Positions 5,979 through 12,857 of a DNA stretch of 13,286 bases are shown here, piece after piece. Both the position numbers and the translations under genes were made by a program. Location of the stretch: NCBI GenBank assembly GCA_011057175.1, contig DSBZ01000024.1:1-13286 (forward strand), in the 5' to 3' direction. This DNA is from Candidatus Acetothermia bacterium. Its GTDB lineage: Bacteria; Bipolaricaulota; Bipolaricaulia; Bipolaricaulales; Bipolaricaulaceae. The notes under the pieces were generated by a model. It saw only the letters and a list, made by a program, of their open reading frames with translations, was not told the DNA's origin and searched no databases. The number at the start of each line of letters is the position of its first letter. Position 1 is the stretch's first letter.

Positions 5979-7247
5979 ATGCTCGATCTACGCCTGATCC
6001 GCAGCGATCCTCACCGGGTCCTCGCCCGCCTCCAGCGGCGCGATCCCACGCTCGACCTCACCCCGCTCCTCGCCCGGGATGAAGAGCGGCGCGCCCTCTC
6101 CCAGAAGGCAGACGACCTCCGTCATCGGCAGAACGAAGCCTCGGAGCGGATCGCTGCTCTGGGGAGGGAAGGTCGGCAAGCGGAGAAGGATCTCCTCCTT
6201 ACGGCGATGCGCGAGGTGGCCGCGGAGAGGAAGAGAGTGGAGGAGCAGCTCCAAGAGGTCGAACGGGCGCTGGAGGACCTTCTCCTCTCCCTCCCCAACA
6301 TCCCCCATGAGTCGGTCCCCGGGGGGACGGAGGAGAAGGTCATCCTCCGCACGTTTGGGGAGCCTCCCGAGTTCCCGTTCCCCCCTCGCCATCATGTCTC
6401 GCTGGCCCAAGAGCTGGGGCTCCTCGACCCCGACCGGGGGGCCAAGGTCACCGGAGCGCGCTTCCCGATGTACGTCGGGGACGGGGCGCGGCTGGAGTTC
6501 GCCCTCCTCCACTGGATGTTCGAGCTCCACGTGCGCGAACACGGGTACACCCCGGTCCTCCCGCCCATCCTCGCCAACCGCGCCTCGTTCCTGACCTCGG
6601 GCCAGTTCCCGAAGTTCGCGTCGGAGGTCTACGCGTGCCCGGAAGACGAGCTCTTCCTCAACCCGACCGCGGAGGCCCTCCTCGTGAACCTCCACCGGGA
6701 CGAGACCCTGGCCGAAGACGACCTCCCCCGGAAGTACGTCGCCTACACCCCCTGCTTCCGCCGCGAGGCGGGGACCTACGGCGAGGAGCAGCGCGGCCTG
6801 ATCCGCGTCCACCAGTTCAACAAGGTCGAGCTCTTCCAGTACACGACCCCGGAGACGTCCTACGCTGCGCTAGAGGAGATCGTCCGCCAGGCGGAGGTGA
6901 TCCTGCAGAGGCTCGGACTCCACTACCGGGTCGCCCTCCTCCCCGCCGGGGACCTCGCCCAGCAGGCGGCGAAGACGGTGGACGTCGAGGTCTGGCTCCC
7001 CGGCCAGAACCGGTACTACGAGGTCTCCTCCTGCTCCAACTGCGAGGACTACCAGGCCCGGCGGGGGAACATCCGGTACCGCCCCGCGGCTGGGGGGAAG
7101 CCTCGGTTCGTCCACACATTGAACGGCTCGGCCCTCGCCACGTCGCGCTTGTTCGCCGCGCTCCTCGAACAGAACCAGAGGAGCGATGGCACGGTGGTCC
7201 TCCCCCCCCTCCTCGCCGACCTCCTCGGGCAGGAGACGCTCGGGTAA
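5979..7247 (+). CDS. serS: Seryl-tRNA synthetase
   Basis: This cytoplasmic class II synthetase charges tRNA-Ser, and tRNA-Sec where present, using serine and ATP. The 422-residue protein has the usual bacterial length. Residues about 25-105 are a charged heptad-like helical hairpin (ALSQKADDLRHRQNEA to VERALEDLLLSLPNIPH), the long coiled-coil arm that grips the tRNA-Ser variable arm. The catalytic core shows LNPTAEALLVNLHRDE, motif 2 PCFRREAGTYGEEQRGLIRVHQF with KVELF following, the SSCSNCEDYQARR block, and motif 3 LNGSALATSRLFAALLEQNQ. The start is the ATG giving MLDLRLIRSDP, the normal family N-terminus. No ribosome-binding site precedes it, but a -10-like TACACT does, suggesting a near-leaderless transcript. 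It is divergent from the rnz operon. No anomaly was seen. Confidence 0.97.
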   Translation: MLDLRLIRSDPHRVLARLQRRDPTLDLTPLLARDEERRALSQKADDLRHRQNEASERIAALGREGRQAEKDLLLTAMREVAAERKRVEEQLQEVERALEDLLLSLPNIPHESVPGGTEEKVILRTFGEPPEFPFPPRHHVSLAQELGLLDPDRGAKVTGARFPMYVGDGARLEFALLHWMFELHVREHGYTPVLPPILANRASFLTSGQFPKFASEVYACPEDELFLNPTAEALLVNLHRDETLAEDDLPRKYVAYTPCFRREAGTYGEEQRGLIRVHQFNKVELFQYTTPETSYAALEEIVRQAEVILQRLGLHYRVALLPAGDLAQQAAKTVDVEVWLPGQNRYYEVSSCSNCEDYQARRGNIRYRPAAGGKPRFVHTLNGSALATSRLFAALLEQNQRSDGTVVLPPLLADLLGQETLG

Positions 7248-7263
7248 CCCCGCGGCGGGACAC

Positions 7264-7279
7264 CGCTCCGCTCGGAGCG
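7264..7279 (+). terminator. Short GC hairpin after serS
   Basis: CGCTCC-GCTC-GGAGCG forms a 6-bp stem with a 4-nt loop, 16 nt after the serS stop. It is not followed by a T-tract, so intrinsic termination is doubtful. Confidence 0.3.
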
Positions 7280-7291
7280 TGGCTTGGGTCA

Positions 7292-7320
7292 CAGACAAAC
7301 CGCGGCGGGATGGGTACCAT
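7292..7320 (+). promoter_or_regulatory. Candidate promoter of the beta-helix protein gene
   Basis: CAGACA (7292-7297; 4 of 6 to TTGACA), a 17-nt spacer, then TACCAT (7315-7320; 4 of 6 to TATAAT). The start codon is 34 nt downstream, leaving room for the clear GGAGGGAG ribosome-binding site. Confidence 0.45.
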
Positions 7321-7354
7321 GGCACCAGTGGCTTCGACTCGAAGGAGGGAGACC

Positions 7355-9001
7355 ATGCGTAGGCTGATCGTGCTATTGGGGGTGTTGGCCGCGGCAACGG
7401 CCAGCGCCTGGGGCCAGGGGTGGGTACCCCGCGGGCCGATCTACATCTATGGAGACGCGCAGTTCACCTGGGAGAACGGGGTTCTCAAGGGCGCGGGGAC
7501 GCCGGACGATCCGTACGTGATCGAGGGCTGGATCATCGATGCTCGTGGGCACGATTACGGGATCTACATCGACGGGACGCGGGCCCACTTCTTGATCCGC
7601 GACTGTCAGATCCGCTACCCGCTCGAAAAGGCGGGGATCATGCTCTCCAACGTGCGCAACGGCCGCATCGAAGGGAATGCAGTGTTCGGAGGGCGGGTGG
7701 CGATCCACCTCCTCGCCTCGTCGGGAGTCCTCATCACCGGAAACGCGATCGGCTACTGCGACTACGGGATCGTCCTCGGGGCGGCAGCCCAGGGGAACAC
7801 GATCTACGGGAACAGCATTGTGAGCTGCGGGTTCCCCGCCCGAGCAGAGGGGTACCCCAACCAGTGGCATAAGGGCGGCGTGGGCAACTACTGGTCGGAC
7901 TACCGGGGTCAGGACCTGAACAAGGACGGCATCGGGGATACCCCGTACGAGCTCGTGCCCGATGGCTACCCGCTGATGGAGGCACCGGTCCAGCTCCCCT
8001 CCGACGCAGCCCCGATGCGCACCCTCGACCTGGCCAAGGTCGGGGAGCGCGGGATCGTGGCCCTGGCGCCAGGGAGCCTCGTCCAGCTGGTCGCCACGGA
8101 CATCGGGGTCGGCGTGGACCGGATCTTCTACCGCCTCGATGAGGGACAGTGGCTGAGCTACGCCGATCCGTTCCCGTTGCCCGATCGGGCGATGGTGCGC
8201 ATGGAGTACTACGCGGTGGACAAGCTCGGGAACCGCGAGCGGACTAAGCAGCTCGTGATCTACCTCGACATCGAGCCGCCGGTGACGCGGATCGTGGCCG
8301 GCGATCCGCACTACTACGCCCCGGACGGGAAGCTATGGATCACGTCCCGGACCAAGATCGAGCTCAAGGCGGAGGATGCGTCGGGGGTCGCCAACATCTT
8401 CTTCCGCATCGAGGGCGGTGACTGGCGCTCCTACAGCGAGCCGTTCATCGTCCCTGGCGCGGAGGGGCCGTACAAGATCGAGTACTACGCGATCGACCTC
8501 TACGGGAACCGGGAGGAGGTCCAGTCGGCGATCCTGTGGAAGGACGACTCCCCCCCATCCACGGAGCCATCGGTCGGGGGGCAGCCCCCTTTTGAGCCGA
8601 CGCCGCCAGGGCCCCAACCTCAGCCTGAGCCACAGCCTGAGCCGGAACCCCTGGCGGCGCTCACGTTCCGGATCACCCTCACCTCGATCTCCCTCCTCGA
8701 CGATCAGGGGGTGGGGAAGGATTGGGGCCTCGCCTGTTCGGTGAACGGGATGAGCCACGACGTGCAGACGCCGTCGCTGCCCCTCGTTCTGTACCGGGGG
8801 GAGGCGACCGACCTCTCGCTCAGGTTCCGAGTGACGGGGGCCGACGAGGCCCCGGATTGGGGGGAGTACGTTCTTACCCTCTCTCCACCGTGGACGATCA
8901 CCACCTATGCTCTGGAGATCCCGGTGTACGAGGGCAACGACCCCACTGCGGACAGGTTCGGGGTGTGGCAGTTCACAGTGGAGGTCGCGGAGGATCGTTG
9001 A
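7355..9001 (+). CDS. Secreted NosD-like right-handed beta-helix protein with two OmpL47-like modules
   Basis: The 548-residue product starts with a Sec signal peptide (MRRLIVLLGVLAAATASAWG, cleavage near residue 20). Residues about 25-210 are a parallel beta-helix with repeats of the form GIYIDG, IEGNAVFGG, ITGNAIGYCDYGIVLG and NTIYGNSIVSC. They end in the NosD-type cap GNYWSDYRGQDLNKDGIGDTPY, whose Asp-rich loop may bind calcium. Two related beta-sandwich modules follow at about 220-310 and 310-397. Each carries IFYRLDEGQWLSY- or IFFRIEGGDWRSY-like cores and ends in an EYYA(V/I)D-x-(Y/L)GNRE motif, matching OmpL47-type repeats. A Pro/Glu/Gln-rich linker (about 399-432) leads to an unrecognised beta-rich C-terminal domain (433-548). 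It is probably exported or surface-exposed; the ligand is unknown. The ATG at 7355 has GGAGGGAG 4 nt upstream, and a promoter-like pair precedes it. Domain calls come from motif reading, not a profile search. Confidence 0.9.
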   Translation: MRRLIVLLGVLAAATASAWGQGWVPRGPIYIYGDAQFTWENGVLKGAGTPDDPYVIEGWIIDARGHDYGIYIDGTRAHFLIRDCQIRYPLEKAGIMLSNVRNGRIEGNAVFGGRVAIHLLASSGVLITGNAIGYCDYGIVLGAAAQGNTIYGNSIVSCGFPARAEGYPNQWHKGGVGNYWSDYRGQDLNKDGIGDTPYELVPDGYPLMEAPVQLPSDAAPMRTLDLAKVGERGIVALAPGSLVQLVATDIGVGVDRIFYRLDEGQWLSYADPFPLPDRAMVRMEYYAVDKLGNRERTKQLVIYLDIEPPVTRIVAGDPHYYAPDGKLWITSRTKIELKAEDASGVANIFFRIEGGDWRSYSEPFIVPGAEGPYKIEYYAIDLYGNREEVQSAILWKDDSPPSTEPSVGGQPPFEPTPPGPQPQPEPQPEPEPLAALTFRITLTSISLLDDQGVGKDWGLACSVNGMSHDVQTPSLPLVLYRGEATDLSLRFRVTGADEAPDWGEYVLTLSPPWTITTYALEIPVYEGNDPTADRFGVWQFTVEVAEDR

Positions 9002-9037
9002 CCCTGAAGCGGCTCTCGCCCGGCGTGCCTCAGACGA

Positions 9038-9064
9038 CGGCGGTCCGCCCCGAGCGGACCGCCG
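9038..9064 (+). terminator. Strong 11-bp GC hairpin between the beta-helix gene and glgA
   Basis: CGGCGGTCCGC and GCGGACCGCCG pair perfectly around a 5-nt loop, 36 nt after the stop codon. There is no T-tract after it. It is probably a terminator or 3'-end stabiliser for the beta-helix transcript. It ends about 40 nt before the glgA start. Confidence 0.6.
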
Positions 9065-9104
9065 CCCTGTCCACCTCCCCCCGCCTCGGCCCGGACTACG
9101 ATCG

Positions 9105-10529
9105 ATGCGCGTGCTATTCGTCGCCGCGGAGCTAGCGCCGTTCGCCAAGGTGGGAGGACTGGCGGATGTCGCTGCCGGCCTTCCCCCGGCCCTCGCCCGG
9201 CTGGGACTGGACGTGCGAGTGGCGATCCCCAAGTACCGCGCGATCGGGGAGAGAGCGCAGGACTTCGCGTCGGCGGGGACCTTCCCAGTGACGATGGGGG
9301 GGAAAGACCTTACCTGTAGCGTGTCCCAAGGGATCATCCCCGCCAGCGATGTTCCGATCTACTTCCTCGGCCACGATCCTTACTTCGACCGCCGCGGCAT
9401 CTACGGCGAACAAAATGAGGAGTACCCGGACTCGCTGGCCAGGTTCGCGTTCCTGTCGCGGGCCGCGCTCGGGCTGGGGCCCGCCCTCGGCTGGCTGCCG
9501 GACGTGATCCACGCCAACGATTGGCACACCGCCCTCGCCCCCGTGTACCTCCGCGCGGGGGCGGTGGATCTCATGAGCCGGTCCGTGCTCACGATCCACA
9601 ACCTCGCCTACCAGGGCTGGTTCCCGATCGATCAGGCGGCGGCCGTGGGCCTGAACGAGGCGGGCCGGAAGCTCGTGGCAAGCGGCCGCCAGCTGAACCT
9701 CCTTCGAGGCGGCATCCAGGCGGCGGACTGGATCACCACCGTCTCCCCCACCTACGCGGAGGAGATCCTCACCCGCGGAGAGGGGTTGGAGGATGCTCTC
9801 CAAGCGAGGCGAGACTCCCTCACCGGGATCCTGAACGGGATCGACACCTCGGTCTGGGACCCGAGCACCGACCCCCACCTCTGGGCCCCCTATTCGTCCA
9901 CCGACCTCGCCGGCAAGGTGGTGAACAAGCGGGCCCTCCAGGAGGCGTTGGGACTCGCCCCCACCGCCGCCCCCCTCCTGGGGATGGTGTCACGGCTCGC
10001 CGAGCAGAAGGGGTTCGATCTCCTGCTCGTGGCGTTCGAGCGGATGATGGCATTCGGGATCCAGTTCGTTCTGTTGGGGGAAGGGGATGCGCGCTACGCC
10101 TCGTTCTTCCGGGATGCGGAGCAGCGCTACCCGGGGCGCGTCCGGGCCCTCATCGAGTTCTCCGAGCCGTGGGCCCATCGCATCGAAGCGGGCGCGGACA
10201 TCTTCCTCATGCCGTCCCGGTTCGAACCAGCTGGCCTGAACCAGCTCTATTCCCTGCGCTACGGGGCCGTGCCGGTGGTCCACGCCACGGGGGGGCTCAA
10301 GGACACGATCCGGGAATGCGATCCGGTGCACGACCGCGGGAACGGATTCCTGTTCGCGGAGTACACGGCGGAGGCGATGCTCGAGGCGGTGGGGCGGGCG
10401 ATCCGCCTATGGCGCACCGACCCAGAGGCGTGGCGTAAGCTCGTGGCGCGCGGGATGGCCGAGGATCATTCCTGGAACCGTCCAGCTCGGCAGTACTGCG
10501 CGGTATACGAGCGGGTCGTCGCCCGCTAG
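9105..10529 (+). CDS. glgA: Glycogen/starch synthase (ADP-glucose type, GT5)
   Basis: This cytoplasmic glycosyltransferase extends alpha-1,4-glucan using ADP-glucose (or UDP-glucose in some lineages). The 474-residue protein matches bacterial GlgA in length and is GT-B fold. Visible features are the donor-binding KVGGLADV loop (K15), HANDWHTALAP (136-146), TIHNLAYQGWFP (163-174), NGIDTSVWDP (244-253), SRLAEQKGFDLL with the conserved Arg and Lys (R297, K302), and the catalytic-Glu block PSRFEPAGLNQLYSLRYG (E374), followed by ATGGLKDTI. The usual bacterial EPCGLTQ reads EPAGLNQ here. The ATG at 9105 gives the canonical MRVLFVAAE start; no ribosome-binding site is present upstream, only a TACGAT box 2 nt before it. 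No other glycogen genes (glgB, glgC, glgP) are adjacent. The identification is secure; donor choice is not readable. Confidence 0.96.
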   Translation: MRVLFVAAELAPFAKVGGLADVAAGLPPALARLGLDVRVAIPKYRAIGERAQDFASAGTFPVTMGGKDLTCSVSQGIIPASDVPIYFLGHDPYFDRRGIYGEQNEEYPDSLARFAFLSRAALGLGPALGWLPDVIHANDWHTALAPVYLRAGAVDLMSRSVLTIHNLAYQGWFPIDQAAAVGLNEAGRKLVASGRQLNLLRGGIQAADWITTVSPTYAEEILTRGEGLEDALQARRDSLTGILNGIDTSVWDPSTDPHLWAPYSSTDLAGKVVNKRALQEALGLAPTAAPLLGMVSRLAEQKGFDLLLVAFERMMAFGIQFVLLGEGDARYASFFRDAEQRYPGRVRALIEFSEPWAHRIEAGADIFLMPSRFEPAGLNQLYSLRYGAVPVVHATGGLKDTIRECDPVHDRGNGFLFAEYTAEAMLEAVGRAIRLWRTDPEAWRKLVARGMAEDHSWNRPARQYCAVYERVVAR

Positions 10530-10544
10530 CCTCCCACCGCGCGG

Positions 10545-10565
10545 AGAGGCCATCTCCAGCGGCCT
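10545..10565 (+). terminator. Weak hairpin after glgA
   Basis: GAGGCC and GGCCTC form a 6-bp stem around a 9-nt loop shortly after the glgA stop. No T-tract follows. It marks the gap before the liv promoter, but its terminator role is uncertain. Confidence 0.25.
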
Positions 10566-10574
10566 CCCGGCCGG

Positions 10575-10603
10575 TTGACGCCGACCCCGGGGCCGGCTAC
10601 ATT
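10575..10603 (+). promoter_or_regulatory. Sigma-70-type promoter of the liv transporter operon
   Basis: TTGACG (10575-10580; 5 of 6), an exact 17-nt spacer, then TACATT (10598-10603; 4 of 6). It is the best-matching promoter in the window. Predicted transcription starts near 10610, leaving a leader of about 30 nt that contains the ribosome-binding site of the first gene. Confidence 0.7.
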
Positions 10604-10625
10604 GTGGCCAATCTTCCGTCTTCTC

Positions 10626-10633
10626 AGGAGGTG
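10626..10633 (+). promoter_or_regulatory. Ribosome-binding site that fixes the start of the substrate-binding protein
   Basis: AGGAGGTG lies 6 nt before GTG 10640 (8 nt counted from the end of GGAGG). An earlier in-frame GTG at 10604 abuts the -10 box and would lie upstream of the predicted transcription start, so 10640 is preferred. Confidence 0.75.
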
Positions 10634-10639
10634 TCCGAA

Positions 10640-11950
10640 GTGAGATCCCTATTTGCCTGTCTGGTTCTCGCCGTCGTATTGGGGATGGGCACATGTGGGC
10701 AGGTGATCCGCATCGGTGTGGTGGGCCCCATGGCCTACATCCAAGGCGAACACCAGTGGTATGGGGCAACCCTCGCCGCTGATGAGATCAACGCCGCGGG
10801 GGGCATTGCCATCGACGGAAAGACATACACGATCGAACTCGTCCGCATAGATTCCAACGAGATGCAGCCCGGTCCCGATGCAGTGAGCGCGGTGGAACGG
10901 GCGATCACAGCGCAGAAGGTGGATTTCCTCATCGGGGGGTTCCGCACCGAGGCGATGCTCGCCATGACCGAGGTCGCCGCCGACTACCGCACGATCTTCC
11001 TCATCGCCGGAGCAGCGGACGACGGTCTGCTCAAGGGACGGGTGGACAAGGACTACGAACGGTACAAGTACCTGTTCCGGGTCACCCCGGTCCGTTCCAC
11101 CTCCCTCGCCCGGGTGTCGTTCATCCTCCTCGGTGAAGTGATGGATGCGTTCCGACACGAGCTGGGAATCGCTGAACCCCGGGTGGCGGTCATCGCGGAG
11201 CAGGCAGCGTGGGCGAACCAAGTCGTGGCCCTCGTCGAGTTGATGGCCAACGCTCCCTTGCCCTTCGGTCTGGGGGGGAAGCATGTCGGCACGTGGCGGC
11301 CCTCGGCGCTGGCCACGAGCGTGGCCGCCGAGCTGAGCGCTATTGAGCGGGCCGGGGCCCACATCGTGTTCACCGTGTTCTCCGGGCCGGTGGGGGTCGT
11401 GTTCGGCCGGGACTGGGGAAGGCTGCAGATCCCCGTCGCCCCCGTGGGGATCAACGTCGAGGCCCAAGCCCAGGGTTGGCTCACCGCCACAGGGGGATTC
11501 GGTGCCTACATGGCCACGGTCGGGATCTATGCCGAGGGGGTAGCGGTCACGGAGAAGACCCTCCCGTTTATGGCCCGGTTCCGCACGAAGTTCGGCCAGA
11601 TCCCCCTCTACACCGCCGGTACCTACGACACGATCTACATCCTCGCCGATGCGATCCGCCGGGCGGGCTCGCTTCAGGCGGATGCCGTGATCCAGGCCCT
11701 GGAAGCCACGGATTACGTCTCGACCCTGGGGCGGGTCGCGTTCGATGAACTCCACGACTCGATCTGGGGCCCGGGCTACGTCACCGGACTCGGCGTGCAG
11801 TGGCAAGACGGCACGAAGCGGGGGTTCTGGCCGCGGCAGTGGCGGCCCGATCCCACGGCCCAGCCCGACCTCGTGGTCGGCTATCCGGGCACGGTCCCGT
11901 ACCAAATCCCGCCGTGGGTCGCTGACCACTGGCGCGGAGCCGGCGAGTAG
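10640..11950 (+). CDS. Branched-chain amino-acid-type ABC transporter substrate-binding protein (LivK-like)
   Basis: This extracytoplasmic receptor of a HAAT-family ABC importer (Peripla_BP_6 type) captures an amino acid or amide and delivers it to LivH/LivM. The 436-residue product begins with a signal peptide (VRSLFACLVLAVVLGMGTCG, mature from about residue 21) and then the family opening IRIGVVGPM with YGATLAADEINAAGG (41-55). DFLIGGFRTEA (95-105) and GTYDTIYILADAIRRAG are further typical segments. The C-terminus ends with PYQIPPWV, as in many LivK relatives. There is a Cys near the signal end, but no good lipobox. A start at GTG 10640 gives a proper signal peptide behind AGGAGGTG. livH follows after 2 nt. 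Members bind leucine/isoleucine/valine but also amides, urea or other small solutes, so the substrate is open. The promoter is directly upstream. Confidence 0.93.
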   Translation: MRSLFACLVLAVVLGMGTCGQVIRIGVVGPMAYIQGEHQWYGATLAADEINAAGGIAIDGKTYTIELVRIDSNEMQPGPDAVSAVERAITAQKVDFLIGGFRTEAMLAMTEVAADYRTIFLIAGAADDGLLKGRVDKDYERYKYLFRVTPVRSTSLARVSFILLGEVMDAFRHELGIAEPRVAVIAEQAAWANQVVALVELMANAPLPFGLGGKHVGTWRPSALATSVAAELSAIERAGAHIVFTVFSGPVGVVFGRDWGRLQIPVAPVGINVEAQAQGWLTATGGFGAYMATVGIYAEGVAVTEKTLPFMARFRTKFGQIPLYTAGTYDTIYILADAIRRAGSLQADAVIQALEATDYVSTLGRVAFDELHDSIWGPGYVTGLGVQWQDGTKRGFWPRQWRPDPTAQPDLVVGYPGTVPYQIPPWVADHWRGAGE

Positions 11951-11952
11951 AG

Positions 11953-12855
11953 GTGGGCTCGGCGGGGCCGATCGGCCCTGCCTTCCCTGTGATTGCCGAC
12001 ATCCTCGTGAACGGCCTCGTCCGCAGCGGCGTGTACGCCATGCTCGCCCTGGGGTTCGGGCTCGTATTCGGGGTGGGGAGGGTCCTCAACCTGGCCCACA
12101 CCGCGTTCTACATGGTCGCCTCCTACGGGATCCTCCACTTCGTCACCACGGGTTTGGGGACGCCGCTCGCCGTGACCCTTACTGCGCTAGGAGTGATCGC
12201 CGTCGGGCTCGCGCTCTACAAGTTCTTCATCGAACCGGTGCGGGAGATGGAGTCGACCGTGCTCATCGCCACCCTGGCGGTGGCGATCCTCCTCCAGGAG
12301 TTGATCCTCGTCCTCTTCGGCAGTGAAGTCCGCCACGTGCCAGCTGCTTTCCCGGGCTACACCCGCATCGCCGGGGTTCGCCTCGGGAACCAAGAGATGG
12401 CAACCCTCGTCTTGGCCACGATCAGCCTGATCGGAACGTGGCTCCTTCTCTCGCGGACCCGGCTCGGCCTGGCCATCCGCGCCGCCGCCCAAGACCGCGA
12501 GGTTGCAAACCTGATGGGGATCAACGTGAACCGGGTCACGGCAATCGTGATGGCACTGGGATTCCTCCTCGCCTCGCTCGCGGGGGCAGCGGTGGCCCCG
12601 CTTCTGCCGGTGGAGCCCCGGATGTGGATGCATCCGCTGGTGATCGTCCTCGCTGCGGTGGTCCTCGGGGGCCTGGGGAGCCTCAAGGGAAGCGTGATCG
12701 GCGCGGTGATCCTCGCGTTTGCGGAGGTGCTCGTGGTGTTCCTCATCCCCGGCGGCTCGTACCTGCGGACAGCGGTCGCGCTCCTGATCATGGTCTGCGT
12801 GTTCTTGATCCGCCCGGAGGGCCTGTTCGGGGCGAGTGCCACGGAGGAACGGTAG
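11953..12855 (+). CDS. livH: Branched-chain amino-acid ABC transporter permease LivH
   Basis: This inner-membrane permease subunit pairs with LivM to form the import channel. It has 300 residues, the family's usual size, with about eight hydrophobic segments (for example GVYAMLALGFGLVFGVG, STVLIATLAVAILLQELILV, IVMALGFLLASLAGAAVAPL). The cytoplasmic coupling loop that meets the ATPase is visible as IRAAAQDREVANLMGINVNRV (175-195), and LGGLGSLKGSVIGA (238-251) with a C-terminal RPEGLFG are LivH hallmarks. The start GTG 11953 lies 2 nt after the receptor gene's stop, implying translational coupling; the ribosome-binding site is poor. A second in-frame GTG at 11989 would also leave a plausible N-terminus. 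The rest of the gene is intact. Confidence 0.95.
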   Translation: MGSAGPIGPAFPVIADILVNGLVRSGVYAMLALGFGLVFGVGRVLNLAHTAFYMVASYGILHFVTTGLGTPLAVTLTALGVIAVGLALYKFFIEPVREMESTVLIATLAVAILLQELILVLFGSEVRHVPAAFPGYTRIAGVRLGNQEMATLVLATISLIGTWLLLSRTRLGLAIRAAAQDREVANLMGINVNRVTAIVMALGFLLASLAGAAVAPLLPVEPRMWMHPLVIVLAAVVLGGLGSLKGSVIGAVILAFAEVLVVFLIPGGSYLRTAVALLIMVCVFLIRPEGLFGASATEER

Positions 12856-12857
12856 CG

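Noticed and set aside
3709..6082. Two long plus-strand frames antisense to the aminotransferase and rnz
   Set aside because: Both lie opposite genes with complete catalytic motifs, have biased Arg/His/Glu composition and lack ribosome-binding sites.
8586..8660. Possible tandem repeat of CCTGAGCC-type units
   Set aside because: These are codons of the Pro/Glu/Gln linker; too short and irregular to be a CRISPR or a separate repeat element.
10649..11929. 426-codon minus-strand frame opposite the substrate-binding protein
   Set aside because: The plus-strand gene has a signal peptide, family motifs, promoter and SD. The antisense frame is a compositional shadow.
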